Source of the DNA: Acidimicrobiaceae bacterium
GTDB taxonomy: Bacteria; Actinomycetota; Acidimicrobiia; Acidimicrobiales; Aldehydirespiratoraceae
Direction of reading: 5' to 3'
DNA: 13,185 nucleotides
Assembly: GCA_009840695.1 (NCBI GenBank)
Contig: VXNG01000065.1
Location: forward strand, 1 to 13,185
In this document: one piece after another, positions 1-7,653 of the stretch
How the letters are laid out: each line of letters begins with the position of its first letter
Numbering within the stretch: position 1 is the first letter of the stretch
Notes under the pieces: model-generated
Told to the model about the DNA's origin: nothing
The model's database searches: none
Seen by the model: the letters and a program-made list of their open reading frames with translations, nothing else
Translations under genes and position numbers: made by a program

Positions 1-2
1 GG

Positions 3-68
3 CGCGCCCCCCGCAACGCCCCCAACGCGTCGCCGCACGAGAAGGCCGCGCTCGAGGACGCTCAATGA
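3..68 (+). CDS. Possible 3' end of an upstream gene (partial)
   Basis: An open frame enters from the left edge and ends at TGA 66-68. Its last residues read NASPHEKAALEDAQ, an ordinary soluble-protein composition. The stop is followed at once by a strong G/C palindrome (73-88), as expected at a gene end. Only about 21 codons are visible and no family can be recognised. The other two forward frames read through with proline- and arginine-rich sequence that looks less natural. It could be chance in GC-rich DNA. Confidence 0.25.
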   Translation, partial: RAPRNAPNASPHEKAALEDAQ

Positions 69-72
69 AGGC

Positions 73-88
73 GGGGGGCGCGCCCCCC
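73..88. repeat. Perfect 16-bp G/C palindrome, possible terminator stem
   Basis: Six G, then CGCG, then six C form a perfect palindrome just after the stop codon of the possible upstream gene. There is no T-tract, so it is not a textbook intrinsic terminator. GC-only stems without U-tracts are proposed terminators in actinobacteria. Its right half belongs to a 19-nt direct repeat with the first bases of the window. Confidence 0.4.
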
Positions 89-244
89 CCAACGCTGCCT
101 CATCTGTAGCTACACGATGTTTGGTGCTAGGTGAACCTCGATGATTAGGCGTGGGTCCGGTCGCGGGAACTCTGTTGTCAAGGATCACCGGCGGTCCGCA
201 GAGGCTCAGGTTAGCCGTCCCGCCCAGGTCGGCACTAATGCTGG

Positions 245-272
245 TTGACAATCGTTTCGGATCAGATATCAG
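245..272 (+). promoter_or_regulatory. Candidate promoter of the cas operon
   Basis: A consensus -35 box TTGACA lies at 245-250, followed 16 nt later by TATCAG at 267-272, a 4/6 match to the -10 consensus. It would give a leader of about 130 nt before csb1. It is the only perfect TTGACA I noticed between the left edge and csb1. The call rests on sequence alone. Confidence 0.4.
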
Positions 273-396
273 GACTCGCCACGACGCGACCGTCCCGCGA
301 TGCCCGTCGCACGTCTCATCTACAGTACGGAGTGCGTCCAAACGTAGGCCAGCGGTATCCGCTTTTCCGGAGTAGACGTGCTTCGTGAACACCTCA

Positions 397-402
397 AGGG
401 AG
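397..402 (+). promoter_or_regulatory. Ribosome binding site deciding the csb1 start
   Basis: AGGGAG at 397-402 stands 6 nt before GTG 409. The alternative in-frame GTG at 385 lies upstream of this site and has no comparable purine tract before it. This supports 409 as the start. Confidence 0.6.
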
Positions 403-408
403 ATCGAC

Positions 409-1626
409 GTGGAAATCACACTGGACAGATTGCTGGCGGGCACCGCAAGCGACTCGTTCGAAGACGGGATCCGGCTCGACGCCGAGCTGGAGCCCCTGGG
501 CGGCCCTGGTGGAACGGTGAAGCCAGCCATCTATGCCGGCGCGGTGTACCAGGCTGACCGCCGATGGCCTCCCGCTGAGGACGCCCAGGGCGACAGCGGC
601 GAGCCCTTGGACGTCTACATCATCGACAACGTCCCCTCACAGGCCAACCGCCACGAGGAGGCGCTGCGCCGCAGTCGCCCCAGCACAGGCGTGCCGGAGA
701 TGATCTTGGACCTCGCCGGCTTACCCGGCCTGCCCCCGCATCTCCCGCGCCAGCTGTCAAGTTGGCAGTTCCCGCACCGAAACGCTGACGCCTATCTGCG
801 CGACTCGACCATCGAGGGCACCGATTTCTCGAAGCACGCCATTGGACGCTCAATCCTTGATGCCACGCACGACCGGGCGGCAGCCCTTGTGGCGTGGTGG
901 CCTCAGGCACTGCTGTATGGCTTCTGGCAGTCCCATCTCGGCAACAAGCGCAGCCAGGCAAAGCACGCTAGGGCTTGGGCTTCGGAGATCATCGGGTGGC
1001 AGCCAGCCAGCAAGGACACGAAGGTTCTGGGGCTGAAGGGCGATCCGCTGAACCTCAGCGTCGGGGAGTCGGTGGTGCGCGATGAGCAGGACCAGTCTGG
1101 ATGGTCACTCGGCGCTCGGCCCGAGAAGGGTGACAAGACCAACAAGGCGACCAAGCTCTCGGAGATTGGGCACGGCCAGGTGCCGTTCCCCAAGGCTGGC
1201 GAGGAGTTCCCTGCCGCCGTGTCTTTTCGGCGAGTGACGCAGCGGGCGACGGTCTCTTTCGCTCAGCTTCGGCGAGTGACGCTCGGCCCGGACTTCGCTG
1301 AAGAGGCGGACTCGGCAGCGAGAGCCCTGCTCGTCGCGATGGGCCTTCACGCGCACAGCCTTGCATTCGGCAGAGGATTTTCGCTGCGGTCAGGTACCGA
1401 CCTTAGGGTCGCGAGCAGTTCGATGATGTGGCTCGGCCTCGCCGACGAGTCGATGGGTCCCCTCCCCCACCAAGCATCCAATGAACTGCTGCTGGTGGCA
1501 AAGCGGCACGCCCGCTCGGTCGGCGTTCCGCTCGACGGCTGGGATGCAGAGCCGATCAGACTGTCACCCAAGGACAACGTCGCCAGGGCCATTGAGTCTT
1601 CGTGGCCGCTGGCTGTGGAGAGCTGA
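409..1626 (+). CDS. csb1: Type I-G (I-U) CRISPR backbone protein Csb1/Cas7
   Basis: This 405-residue protein matches the GSU0053/Csb1 family, the Cas7-type RAMP subunit that coats the crRNA spacer and builds the backbone of the type I-G surveillance complex in the cytoplasm. Visible family signs are an N-terminal RLDAELEPLGG segment, the motif SQANRHEE at about residues 77-84, and GLKGDPLN at about 208-215, a loop typical of the family. The length is normal. GTG 409 is chosen because AGGGAG precedes it by 6 nt; GTG 385 is an alternative adding 8 residues. It opens the operon and its stop overlaps the csb2 start by one base (TGATG). Recognition is by motif and by neighbours csb2 and cas3. Confidence 0.88.
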   Translation: MEITLDRLLAGTASDSFEDGIRLDAELEPLGGPGGTVKPAIYAGAVYQADRRWPPAEDAQGDSGEPLDVYIIDNVPSQANRHEEALRRSRPSTGVPEMILDLAGLPGLPPHLPRQLSSWQFPHRNADAYLRDSTIEGTDFSKHAIGRSILDATHDRAAALVAWWPQALLYGFWQSHLGNKRSQAKHARAWASEIIGWQPASKDTKVLGLKGDPLNLSVGESVVRDEQDQSGWSLGARPEKGDKTNKATKLSEIGHGQVPFPKAGEEFPAAVSFRRVTQRATVSFAQLRRVTLGPDFAEEADSAARALLVAMGLHAHSLAFGRGFSLRSGTDLRVASSSMMWLGLADESMGPLPHQASNELLLVAKRHARSVGVPLDGWDAEPIRLSPKDNVARAIESSWPLAVES

Positions 1627-3107
1627 TGCTGATCATCAGCGCGGAGTTTCTCCACGGCACCTATCGGGCCGACCCAGACGGCGGCGCTGTCACCGGACGG
1701 GCCGAGGCCGGCGAGTGGCCGCCGTCAGTTGCGCGGTTGCTGGCGGCTTTCGTTGCCGCAGACGGCATGGGAGACGACTGTCGTTTCACGAGCGGTACGG
1801 AGTTGGAGTTCCTTGAGGGTCTCGGCCCGCCAGTGATCCACGCTGACGCAAGTCCACACCATCAGAGGCTGGAGCCGCGATACGTCGTGCAGGCGTTCAA
1901 GTCCGTCACAAAGATCGGCAAGGAGTATCCGAGCAACCATCAGGAGTACCCGGCAAGGAAGGGAGCCCTCGTGCGTCCGGGCGTGCGGGTCGCTGTGAAG
2001 CATCAGAAGGTCGTCTATGTCTGGCACGACATCGATCCGACGTCTTGGCTCGAATCGCTGCGACTCCGCGCCGCGCGTATCGGCTACCTCGGATGCGCCG
2101 ACTCTCCTATCAGGGTGCGAGTGGCCGCCACACTCGACGACGGCGACACCGGGGCGCTTCACACGTTCCACCCGCGTGCCGAAGGAACGTGCATGGTCTC
2201 GGTGCCCCGCCCGGGCCGTCACCTGGCGGCACTGGCGGCGGCTTACGAGTCCTGGCTCAGAGACGGTACGTCCGTCTCGCGGTCACAGTTTCCGGCACTA
2301 CGGAACCTCACGGCCTACGCAGGCCCTGACGACACCATCGACAAAGACGAGGCGGGCGCGGTCGTGGCGTGGCTCCGGCTTGAGCCCGGGGTTCCAGGAC
2401 GGCGGATCGCCGACGTGACAGCTGCTCTCAAGGCGGCCACGATGTCGAGGTATCAGCGGCTCTATGGCGACCCGTTGCCGCGCGAGCTTCACGGACACGG
2501 CTTCGAGAGCAAGGGCTTCGAGATAGCCCGCTACCTGGCGCTGCCCAACGTCGGTCACCCCCATTCCGATGGACGGATCCTCGGAGCGGCGGTGTGGCTC
2601 CCCCGCGACTGCGACAACGCAGTGGTCGAGCGCGTCCGCTCGGCCGCGAGGTCGCTCGACCTGTTGCGGGGCCCGAAGCTTGAAGTCAAGGTCGCGCCCT
2701 GGCGTGGCGACGGGCCGCTCACAGCCAGACCGAACCGTTGGCGGCGGAAGTCCGCGACATGGGTGACAGCCGTTCCCGCCATCCACGAGCGATTCGGTCG
2801 CCTCACACTGTTCGAGTTGCAGCGCTGGTGCCGCCACGCCGGACTCCCTGAGCCAGTGGCGTTTCGCAGGGCCCGAGTACCGCTGGTTGGCGGCGCTCTC
2901 AATCTTCACCCGTCGCAAGTCGATCGCGACGCGTCTCACGGCCGCGATGCCGCGAAGCCCTACTCGCATATCGCCGTTCGATTCGCCGAGGCTGTGCGGG
3001 GTCCGGTCGTCATCGGAGGCGGCCGATCCAGAGGCTTCGGGCTGTGTATCCCACTCGACGACGAATCGGCCGCTCCGAGGGACGCTGGCCGGTGGCAGAA
3101 GCCGTGA
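1626..3107 (+). CDS. csb2: Type I-G CRISPR protein Csb2 (Cas5-Cas6 fusion)
   Basis: This 493-residue protein matches the GSU0054/Csb2 family, in which a Cas5-like N-terminal part, which caps the crRNA 5' end, is fused to a Cas6-like C-terminal part, which cuts the pre-crRNA. The N-terminus has the typical opening with a GTYRAD segment and EWPP at residues 30-33. The C-terminus has SHIAVRF with His448 followed by the glycine-rich loop GGGRSRGFGL at 464-473, the hallmark of Cas6-type RAMP folds. Which histidine is catalytic cannot be settled by eye. ATG 1626 overlaps the csb1 stop by one base and is preceded by GGAGAG, so translation is probably coupled. The 3' end lies in the first copy of a direct repeat shared with the cas3 start. 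Confidence 0.88.
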   Translation: MLIISAEFLHGTYRADPDGGAVTGRAEAGEWPPSVARLLAAFVAADGMGDDCRFTSGTELEFLEGLGPPVIHADASPHHQRLEPRYVVQAFKSVTKIGKEYPSNHQEYPARKGALVRPGVRVAVKHQKVVYVWHDIDPTSWLESLRLRAARIGYLGCADSPIRVRVAATLDDGDTGALHTFHPRAEGTCMVSVPRPGRHLAALAAAYESWLRDGTSVSRSQFPALRNLTAYAGPDDTIDKDEAGAVVAWLRLEPGVPGRRIADVTAALKAATMSRYQRLYGDPLPRELHGHGFESKGFEIARYLALPNVGHPHSDGRILGAAVWLPRDCDNAVVERVRSAARSLDLLRGPKLEVKVAPWRGDGPLTARPNRWRRKSATWVTAVPAIHERFGRLTLFELQRWCRHAGLPEPVAFRRARVPLVGGALNLHPSQVDRDASHGRDAAKPYSHIAVRFAEAVRGPVVIGGGRSRGFGLCIPLDDESAAPRDAGRWQKP

Positions 3108-3178
3108 ACAACCGCGACGGCTCGACTCGGTCCGGATGGCCGGAGCCGACGGACGCCGGCCGGAGGCAGAAGCCGTGA
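3104..3178 (+). CDS. 24-codon mini-ORF between csb2 and cas3
   Basis: GTG 3104 overlaps the csb2 stop (GTGA) and opens a 24-codon frame that stops at TGA 3176-3178, which in turn overlaps the cas3 GTG at 3175. The peptide begins MNNRDG, like the cas3 start MNNREL, and ends TDAGRRQKP, like the Csb2 end RDAGRWQKP. It is therefore a by-product of the junction repeat. It may act only as a translational relay that keeps cas3 coupled to csb2. Its preceding GGTGG is a poorer ribosome site. A functional peptide is unlikely. Confidence 0.35.
   Translation: MNNRDGSTRSGWPEPTDAGRRQKP
3162..3166 (+). promoter_or_regulatory. Ribosome binding site deciding the cas3 start
   Basis: GGAGG lies 8 nt before GTG 3175. 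The frame is open far upstream and has an in-frame ATG at 3136, but that codon lacks a good purine tract. The resulting N-terminus, running into FEDFYGAV and PFPWQRRLA, fits the family. Confidence 0.65.
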
Positions 3179-6075
3179 ACAACCGGGAGCTCCAACTGCC
3201 CGACATGCCCGGTTTCGAGGACTTCTACGGCGCAGTCAACGACCGTGCCCCGTTCCCATGGCAGCGCCGCCTCGCCCAGCAAGTCAGCGAGTGCAGCGAA
3301 TGGCCGGCTGAGATCGGTGTGCCGACGGGCCTGGGCAAGACGGCGTGCCTGGACATCGCGGTCTGGTGGCTAGCGTCTCAGGCGCACCTGCCATCTGAGC
3401 GGCGTTCAGCGCCGACGCGCATCTGGTGGGTCGTCAATCGGCGCCTGCTTGTCGATGAGGCGAGCAAGCACGCCGCACAGATCCAAGCCATGCTGCGCGA
3501 CCCCAGTTCTGTCCGGAATACGGAGCAGACCGATGTGATGCGCAGCGTCGCATTCCGGCTCAGGAGCTTGGCCGGCCTCGCCGCCGGCGAATCGCTCTGC
3601 GTGATCCCGCTGCGCGGCGGGATCACGCTGCGGCGGCCTCCCAACCCGGCTCAGCCGTCGGTCATCGTGTCGACCATTCCGATGTACGGCTCGCGGCTGC
3701 TGTTCCGGGGCTATGGAACCTCGCGCTCCATGCGCCCCATCGACGCCGCGCTGGCCGGCACAGACAGTCTCGTTCTCGTCGATGAAGCACACCTGGCCCG
3801 CCACCTGAGGGAACTCGTCCCGAAGCTCCGACAGTGCATGCCCCCCACGAGCGAGACGCTGCCAACAAGACGAGAATCGCCGCAGGTTGTGTCATTGACC
3901 GCAACAGGCGACGCATCCAGTGGCGCTCGCTTCGACCTGGACGAAGAGGACTTCTCCCATGTGACCATCTGCGAACGGCTGGATGCCGCCAAGCCGGTCA
4001 AGATCAACTCGCAGCCCAACGGCGACCCGGCCACGGCCCTGCGCGACGCCGCCCTGACGCTGCTGGCCGACGCCAATTCAGCGACATCGTGCGTGATCTT
4101 CTGCAACACGCCTGCGGTTGCACGGGAGGTCTTCACCCTCCTCAAGAGCCACAAGCACCGCGCTGATGCCGATCTGCTGCTGGTAACGGGTCGGACACGG
4201 CAACTCGACAGCGACAACCTGCGGCGACGGCTGCTGTCACCGTCGGAGGGAGCGCCAGCACGAGATGGGGAACGCCTCAAGCGAACCCGGCATCTAGTGG
4301 TGGTGTCAACACAAACCCTCGAAGTGGGGGCCGATCTCGACTTCGAGAACCTGGTGACGGAGCAGTGCGGAGTCCGTGCGCTCACGCAAAGACTTGGGCG
4401 CCTCAACCGAGTCGGGCGCCACCAACACGCGCGGGCTGTATACGTTCATCGCCCGCCCGGCCGGCCACGCTCGTCGTCAGACCCCGAGGAGCGTGGCCGC
4501 AGCGCGAAGGCGGACCGATGGCCGGTCTACGGCACGGAGCCGGACGTGGTGCTGGAGCGCCTTACGTGCGCGGGGTCCGAGGAGGAACCGAACCTCAGTC
4601 CGAGAGTGATCGCAGAACGCTTGGGCGAACCCGAAGACGACCCGGGACGGGCACCCGAGGTGCTGCCGGGTCTGCTGTGGGAGTGGATCAAGACGACCAC
4701 CCCACCCCACGGCGAAGCACCCGTCGAGCCGTACTTCTCAGGCATCAGCGAGACGAGGTCAACGGTGTCAGTACTGTGGCGGGCCTACCTTCCCCACATC
4801 GCAGCCTTCGATGAGACCCCCGCTGCAGATCTGGCGGAGCAGCACGACGGCACGCCTCCCCCGCCCCGGCTGTGGCCGCACGTCCGTCAGGACGAAGCGA
4901 TCGAGTTGCCCCTACATGAATTTCGCTTCGCGCTGCGAACACGCGGCATCGATCACGTTCACCGAGTGTTCGACGGCGGCGCTGTGGAGCTGGTGCAGTC
5001 GCGGGAACTGCGTCCGCGCGATGCGGTGATCCTTCCCTCCGACGCAGGAATGTGCGATGAGTTCGGCTGGAATGCCGAATCGAGGGACCGTGTCGTCGAT
5101 CTCTCCCTCAAGCGGTCGGGGCTGCCCCTCGACCGACGAGCCCTCGAAGCCCTATGCGGGAACCAGTCCGGCAGACTCGACGCCGATCTCCTGGCCGCGC
5201 TCAGTGAGGCTCAAAGCGACGACGAAGAGGAGCCCGATGAGGCTCGGATGCAGGCAGCGGCTGCGCGGCTCGTCTCCATGCTGCGCGAACGTGACATGTT
5301 CGGGTTTGCACCCGAGGACCGCGACACGTTCCTCGACGCTCTCGGCACGGCTCCGGTGCGTCCCCTAAACGAGGTGCCTCGACTCGAGGTGGACTCCGCC
5401 GAACAGACCGCGAGTCTCGACGAATCCGACGAGGTGTCGCTGTGTGATGCCCTGCCGCCCGAAGCCATGGAACTCGTAGCCCACGGTGCCGCGGTCGGGA
5501 CTCGCGCCCTGGGCTTGGCCGCGGCTCTCGGCCTCCAGGCGGGACTAGCCGATGTGATCGCGCAGGCCGGCGAGCTTCACGACCTCGGCAAGGCAGACCA
5601 CAGGTTCCAGCGGTGGCTCAACTCCGGCGCGTTCGCGGCTCCCGACCCTGTGCTCCTTGCCAAGTCCCAAATGGCCAAATCCAGCTGGCAGGCGGCGCGC
5701 TCCGATGCCGGGTGGCCTGCAGGCGGACGCCACGAAGAACTCTCTGCTCGACTAGTGAAGGAATGGATTTCGGCAGGCAGAAGCGGCCTCAACGACGAGG
5801 AGCAGGATTTGCTTGTCCACCTCGTCGTCAGCCACCACGGCAAGGGCCGGCCCCTAGTGGTTCCGGTGGCAGACGGCACCCCCGAATCGGTCCAGTGGAC
5901 CTTCGACGATGGCTTGGACGTACGCGTCGCCGCCGACCTGTCACAGACCGACTGGGGCCAGCCAGCCCGGTTTCGACGGCTCAACGAGAAGTTCGGCCCT
6001 TGGGGCTTAGCGCTGCTCGAAACGCTGGTCCGGCAGGCCGACCACGAGGTGTCAGCCGCAACGGAGGTTCAGTAA
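3175..6075 (+). CDS. cas3: Type I-G CRISPR helicase-nuclease Cas3 with C-terminal HD domain
   Basis: This 966-residue protein is the effector nuclease-helicase that unwinds and degrades target DNA after the crRNA complex has bound. It belongs to the GSU0051-type Cas3 family, where the HD nuclease follows the helicase. Helicase motifs occur in order: Walker A PTGLGKT at 50-56, DEAH at 203-206, SLTATGD soon after, STQTLEVGAD ending near 387, and QRLGRLNRVGR at 405-415. The HD domain shows HDLGK at 802-806 and paired histidines SHHGKGRP at 887-888. The helix before Walker A, PFPWQRRLA, is typical of this subtype. All core motifs look intact, so an active enzyme is expected. The stop TAA overlaps the next ATG by one base (TAATG). 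Confidence 0.95.
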   Translation: MNNRELQLPDMPGFEDFYGAVNDRAPFPWQRRLAQQVSECSEWPAEIGVPTGLGKTACLDIAVWWLASQAHLPSERRSAPTRIWWVVNRRLLVDEASKHAAQIQAMLRDPSSVRNTEQTDVMRSVAFRLRSLAGLAAGESLCVIPLRGGITLRRPPNPAQPSVIVSTIPMYGSRLLFRGYGTSRSMRPIDAALAGTDSLVLVDEAHLARHLRELVPKLRQCMPPTSETLPTRRESPQVVSLTATGDASSGARFDLDEEDFSHVTICERLDAAKPVKINSQPNGDPATALRDAALTLLADANSATSCVIFCNTPAVAREVFTLLKSHKHRADADLLLVTGRTRQLDSDNLRRRLLSPSEGAPARDGERLKRTRHLVVVSTQTLEVGADLDFENLVTEQCGVRALTQRLGRLNRVGRHQHARAVYVHRPPGRPRSSSDPEERGRSAKADRWPVYGTEPDVVLERLTCAGSEEEPNLSPRVIAERLGEPEDDPGRAPEVLPGLLWEWIKTTTPPHGEAPVEPYFSGISETRSTVSVLWRAYLPHIAAFDETPAADLAEQHDGTPPPPRLWPHVRQDEAIELPLHEFRFALRTRGIDHVHRVFDGGAVELVQSRELRPRDAVILPSDAGMCDEFGWNAESRDRVVDLSLKRSGLPLDRRALEALCGNQSGRLDADLLAALSEAQSDDEEEPDEARMQAAAARLVSMLRERDMFGFAPEDRDTFLDALGTAPVRPLNEVPRLEVDSAEQTASLDESDEVSLCDALPPEAMELVAHGAAVGTRALGLAAALGLQAGLADVIAQAGELHDLGKADHRFQRWLNSGAFAAPDPVLLAKSQMAKSSWQAARSDAGWPAGGRHEELSARLVKEWISAGRSGLNDEEQDLLVHLVVSHHGKGRPLVVPVADGTPESVQWTFDDGLDVRVAADLSQTDWGQPARFRRLNEKFGPWGLALLETLVRQADHEVSAATEVQ

Positions 6076-7046
6076 TGGCCCACGCAGAGTGCCCGGGACT
6101 CCCCGCCCATTGGCTCAACGCCTGGCTGGCTGCCGTCGGACTGGTAGTCCTTGAACCAAGGTTGCGCATCAGCTGGACATCTGATCCGGACCCCCGTGGC
6201 GTACTAAACGCCGATCACGACCAGGATCCCATTGCACTGGCAGCCAACGCTTGGCCAAAGAGCGGTCGTCTCAATGCAATGCCCATCGCAGAGCATCTGA
6301 AGGGACACGTCGACATGCGGCGCAGCGTTCCTGTCGAGGTATTTCGCGAACGCGCTGGGCTCGCTCGAGGCCATGTCGATTCTTGGACCCTCTCCTCAAC
6401 GGTGACCGATCTGTGCGTGGATGTGTCCACTGATGCGACAATGACCGTTAGGCACGCTCGACTAGATCCTAAGGGGCCCGGAACGATCAAGTGGCTTCAC
6501 CACAGGCTCATCAGATCCCACTCAATGGTCGACGATGCTTCCGAGCAAGTCCCTTCCTCGCTGCAAGGACATGGCAAGCGTGTGAGAGCCAATGGCCTCG
6601 GATTCGACCTAACCCGGATACCAGCACTAGCCGATTCGGGTCACCCCATGGTCGATCCCGTGATCGAGGTGCTCGCCTTCTTCGGTTTGCAGATGCTTCC
6701 CATGCGGGGGGAAGGCGTAGAAGTGGGCAAGTCGGGGATGAGGAGCAGGTTCGCGGCGCGGCAGCGCTGTTGGAGCTTGGACCGTAGCCGAACACCTCCG
6801 ACCCAACATATGACTTGGCCCGCATGGGAACAGCCTCTCGACCGCGCAGGAGTAGATGCGCTGTTGGACATCTGGTCCGACCTGAACGAGCGACTTGCTC
6901 GCGACGAGCGAGTGGCCAGAGCCGAGCGGTCTCGGCTAGGCATTCTTGCAGCCTGGCGATCCGTGCCGTATGAAGGGCGCGGCACCAGCGACAACACCGT
7001 TGCTTTCGCCTCCGAGCGACTGGAACTTGGTGCCCGACGACGCTGA
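6075..7046 (+). CDS. csb3: Probable type I-G large subunit Csb3/Cas8u2
   Basis: This 323-residue protein is assigned mainly from its place directly after cas3 in a type I-G operon and from its N-terminus, LPAHWLNAWLAAVGLVVLEP, which resembles the start of the small Cas8u2/Csb3 proteins. In this subtype that protein is thought to stand in for Cas8, helping the complex recognise the PAM and open the target. No catalytic motif is visible and none is expected. The composition is charged, with an Arg-rich end (LGARRR). ATG 6075 overlaps the cas3 stop and has GGAGG 7 nt upstream. Csx17-type Cas8 proteins are, as I recall, much larger, so Csx17 is unlikely. Confidence 0.65.
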   Translation: MAHAECPGLPAHWLNAWLAAVGLVVLEPRLRISWTSDPDPRGVLNADHDQDPIALAANAWPKSGRLNAMPIAEHLKGHVDMRRSVPVEVFRERAGLARGHVDSWTLSSTVTDLCVDVSTDATMTVRHARLDPKGPGTIKWLHHRLIRSHSMVDDASEQVPSSLQGHGKRVRANGLGFDLTRIPALADSGHPMVDPVIEVLAFFGLQMLPMRGEGVEVGKSGMRSRFAARQRCWSLDRSRTPPTQHMTWPAWEQPLDRAGVDALLDIWSDLNERLARDERVARAERSRLGILAAWRSVPYEGRGTSDNTVAFASERLELGARRR

Positions 7047-7653
7047 CATCGTGGTGCCGATCTCGGCGATCGAGCACTACGAGTACTGCGCGAGGCAGTG
7101 CGCGTTGATCCATGCGGATGGCGTGTGGAGTGACAACCAGCACACAGTACGCGGACAGCACGGGCACCGGCGCGTCGACTCAGGCGCCCATCGCAACGAG
7201 CGCGGTGTTCTCGTGCTTCGCGCTATCCCGTTGTGGTCCGAGACCTTCGGGCTGTCGGGCCGTGCCGATGCCGTTGAGATCGCAGGCAAGACAGTGCAGC
7301 CAGTCGAGTACAAGGCTGGAATTCGGCACGGGCGCGCCGCTGACCTACAAGTCTGTGCCCAGGCCATCTGCCTGGAGGAGATGTTGGGGGTCGATGTGCC
7401 GGTCGGATATGTGTGGTACGCCGCGACCCGCCGTCGCCGCCGCGTCGACTTCACCGCGGCGCTCCGACAAGAAGTCTTGGCCGTGGTCGAGTCGATCCGG
7501 GCCCAACTGAGGTCGGGCCAGTTGCCGGTTGCACCCAACGACGACCGGTGCCGCGAGTGCCAGCTGCTGCATCACTGCCTCCCGGAGGTCAGCGACGGTC
7601 GGGACCGAGTTGCACAGTTCCTACGGAGGGATGTCTTCGGGTGCGCTACCTGA
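7030..7653 (+). CDS. cas4: CRISPR adaptation nuclease Cas4
   Basis: This protein of about 207 residues is a Cas4 RecB-family iron-sulfur nuclease that trims prespacers and helps choose PAM-bearing ones. With GTG 7030 as start, the cluster cysteines are Cys20 or Cys24 in YCARQC, then Cys174, Cys177 and Cys183 in CREC..HHC. The nuclease core shows GRADAVE with Asp80, VEYKAG with Glu93 and Lys95, and a Gln-rich helix LQVCAQAICLEEML. The start is uncertain: GTG 7030 and TTG 7027 overlap csb3 by about 17-20 nt with only a weak ribosome site, while ATG 6970 and GTG 7051 are also possible. The 3' end overlaps cas1 by 13 nt in the -1 frame. In type I-G this domain is often fused to Cas1. Confidence 0.9.
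   Translation: MPDDADIVVPISAIEHYEYCARQCALIHADGVWSDNQHTVRGQHGHRRVDSGAHRNERGVLVLRAIPLWSETFGLSGRADAVEIAGKTVQPVEYKAGIRHGRAADLQVCAQAICLEEMLGVDVPVGYVWYAATRRRRRVDFTAALRQEVLAVVESIRAQLRSGQLPVAPNDDRCRECQLLHHCLPEVSDGRDRVAQFLRRDVFGCAT

Larger units (their letters stand above)
1..95. repeat. 19-nt direct repeat pair (1-19 and 77-95)
   Basis: GGCGCGCCCCCC followed by two bases and AACGC occurs at 1-19 and again at 77-95, with one mismatch at the thirteenth base and a 76-nt offset. Copy 1 begins at the window edge and may extend further left. The function is unknown. The remainder of 96-408, apart from the promoter and ribosome binding site listed separately, shows no convincing gene. Confidence 0.5.
3080..3185 (+). 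repeat. 35-bp direct repeat that duplicates the stop-start junction
   Basis: Copies at 3080-3114 and 3151-3185 agree at 33 of 35 positions with a 71-bp offset. Each holds GCAGAAGCCGTGAACAACCG, where GTGA is both a TGA stop and a GTG start. Copy 1 ends csb2 and copy 2 starts cas3. One of the two differences changes GGTGG in copy 1 to GGAGG in copy 2, giving cas3 a consensus Shine-Dalgarno. Beyond the 35 bp the copies have diverged. Confidence 0.9.

Noticed and set aside
151..375. 74-codon + strand ORF upstream of csb1
   Set aside because: No ribosome site and an Arg/Ser/Pro-rich product typical of chance frames. It covers the probable promoter at 245-272.
2298..3206. 302-codon minus-strand ORF
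   Set aside because: It is antisense to csb2, which has clear family motifs. The product is Arg/Ser-rich with no recognisable domain. The same reasoning removes the other long antisense frames under cas3, csb3 and cas1.
7413..7640. Upstream extension of the cas1 frame
   Set aside because: The stretch lies inside cas4 and translates to Arg/Pro-rich sequence. GTG 7641 has a good ribosome site and the expected Cas1 N-terminus.
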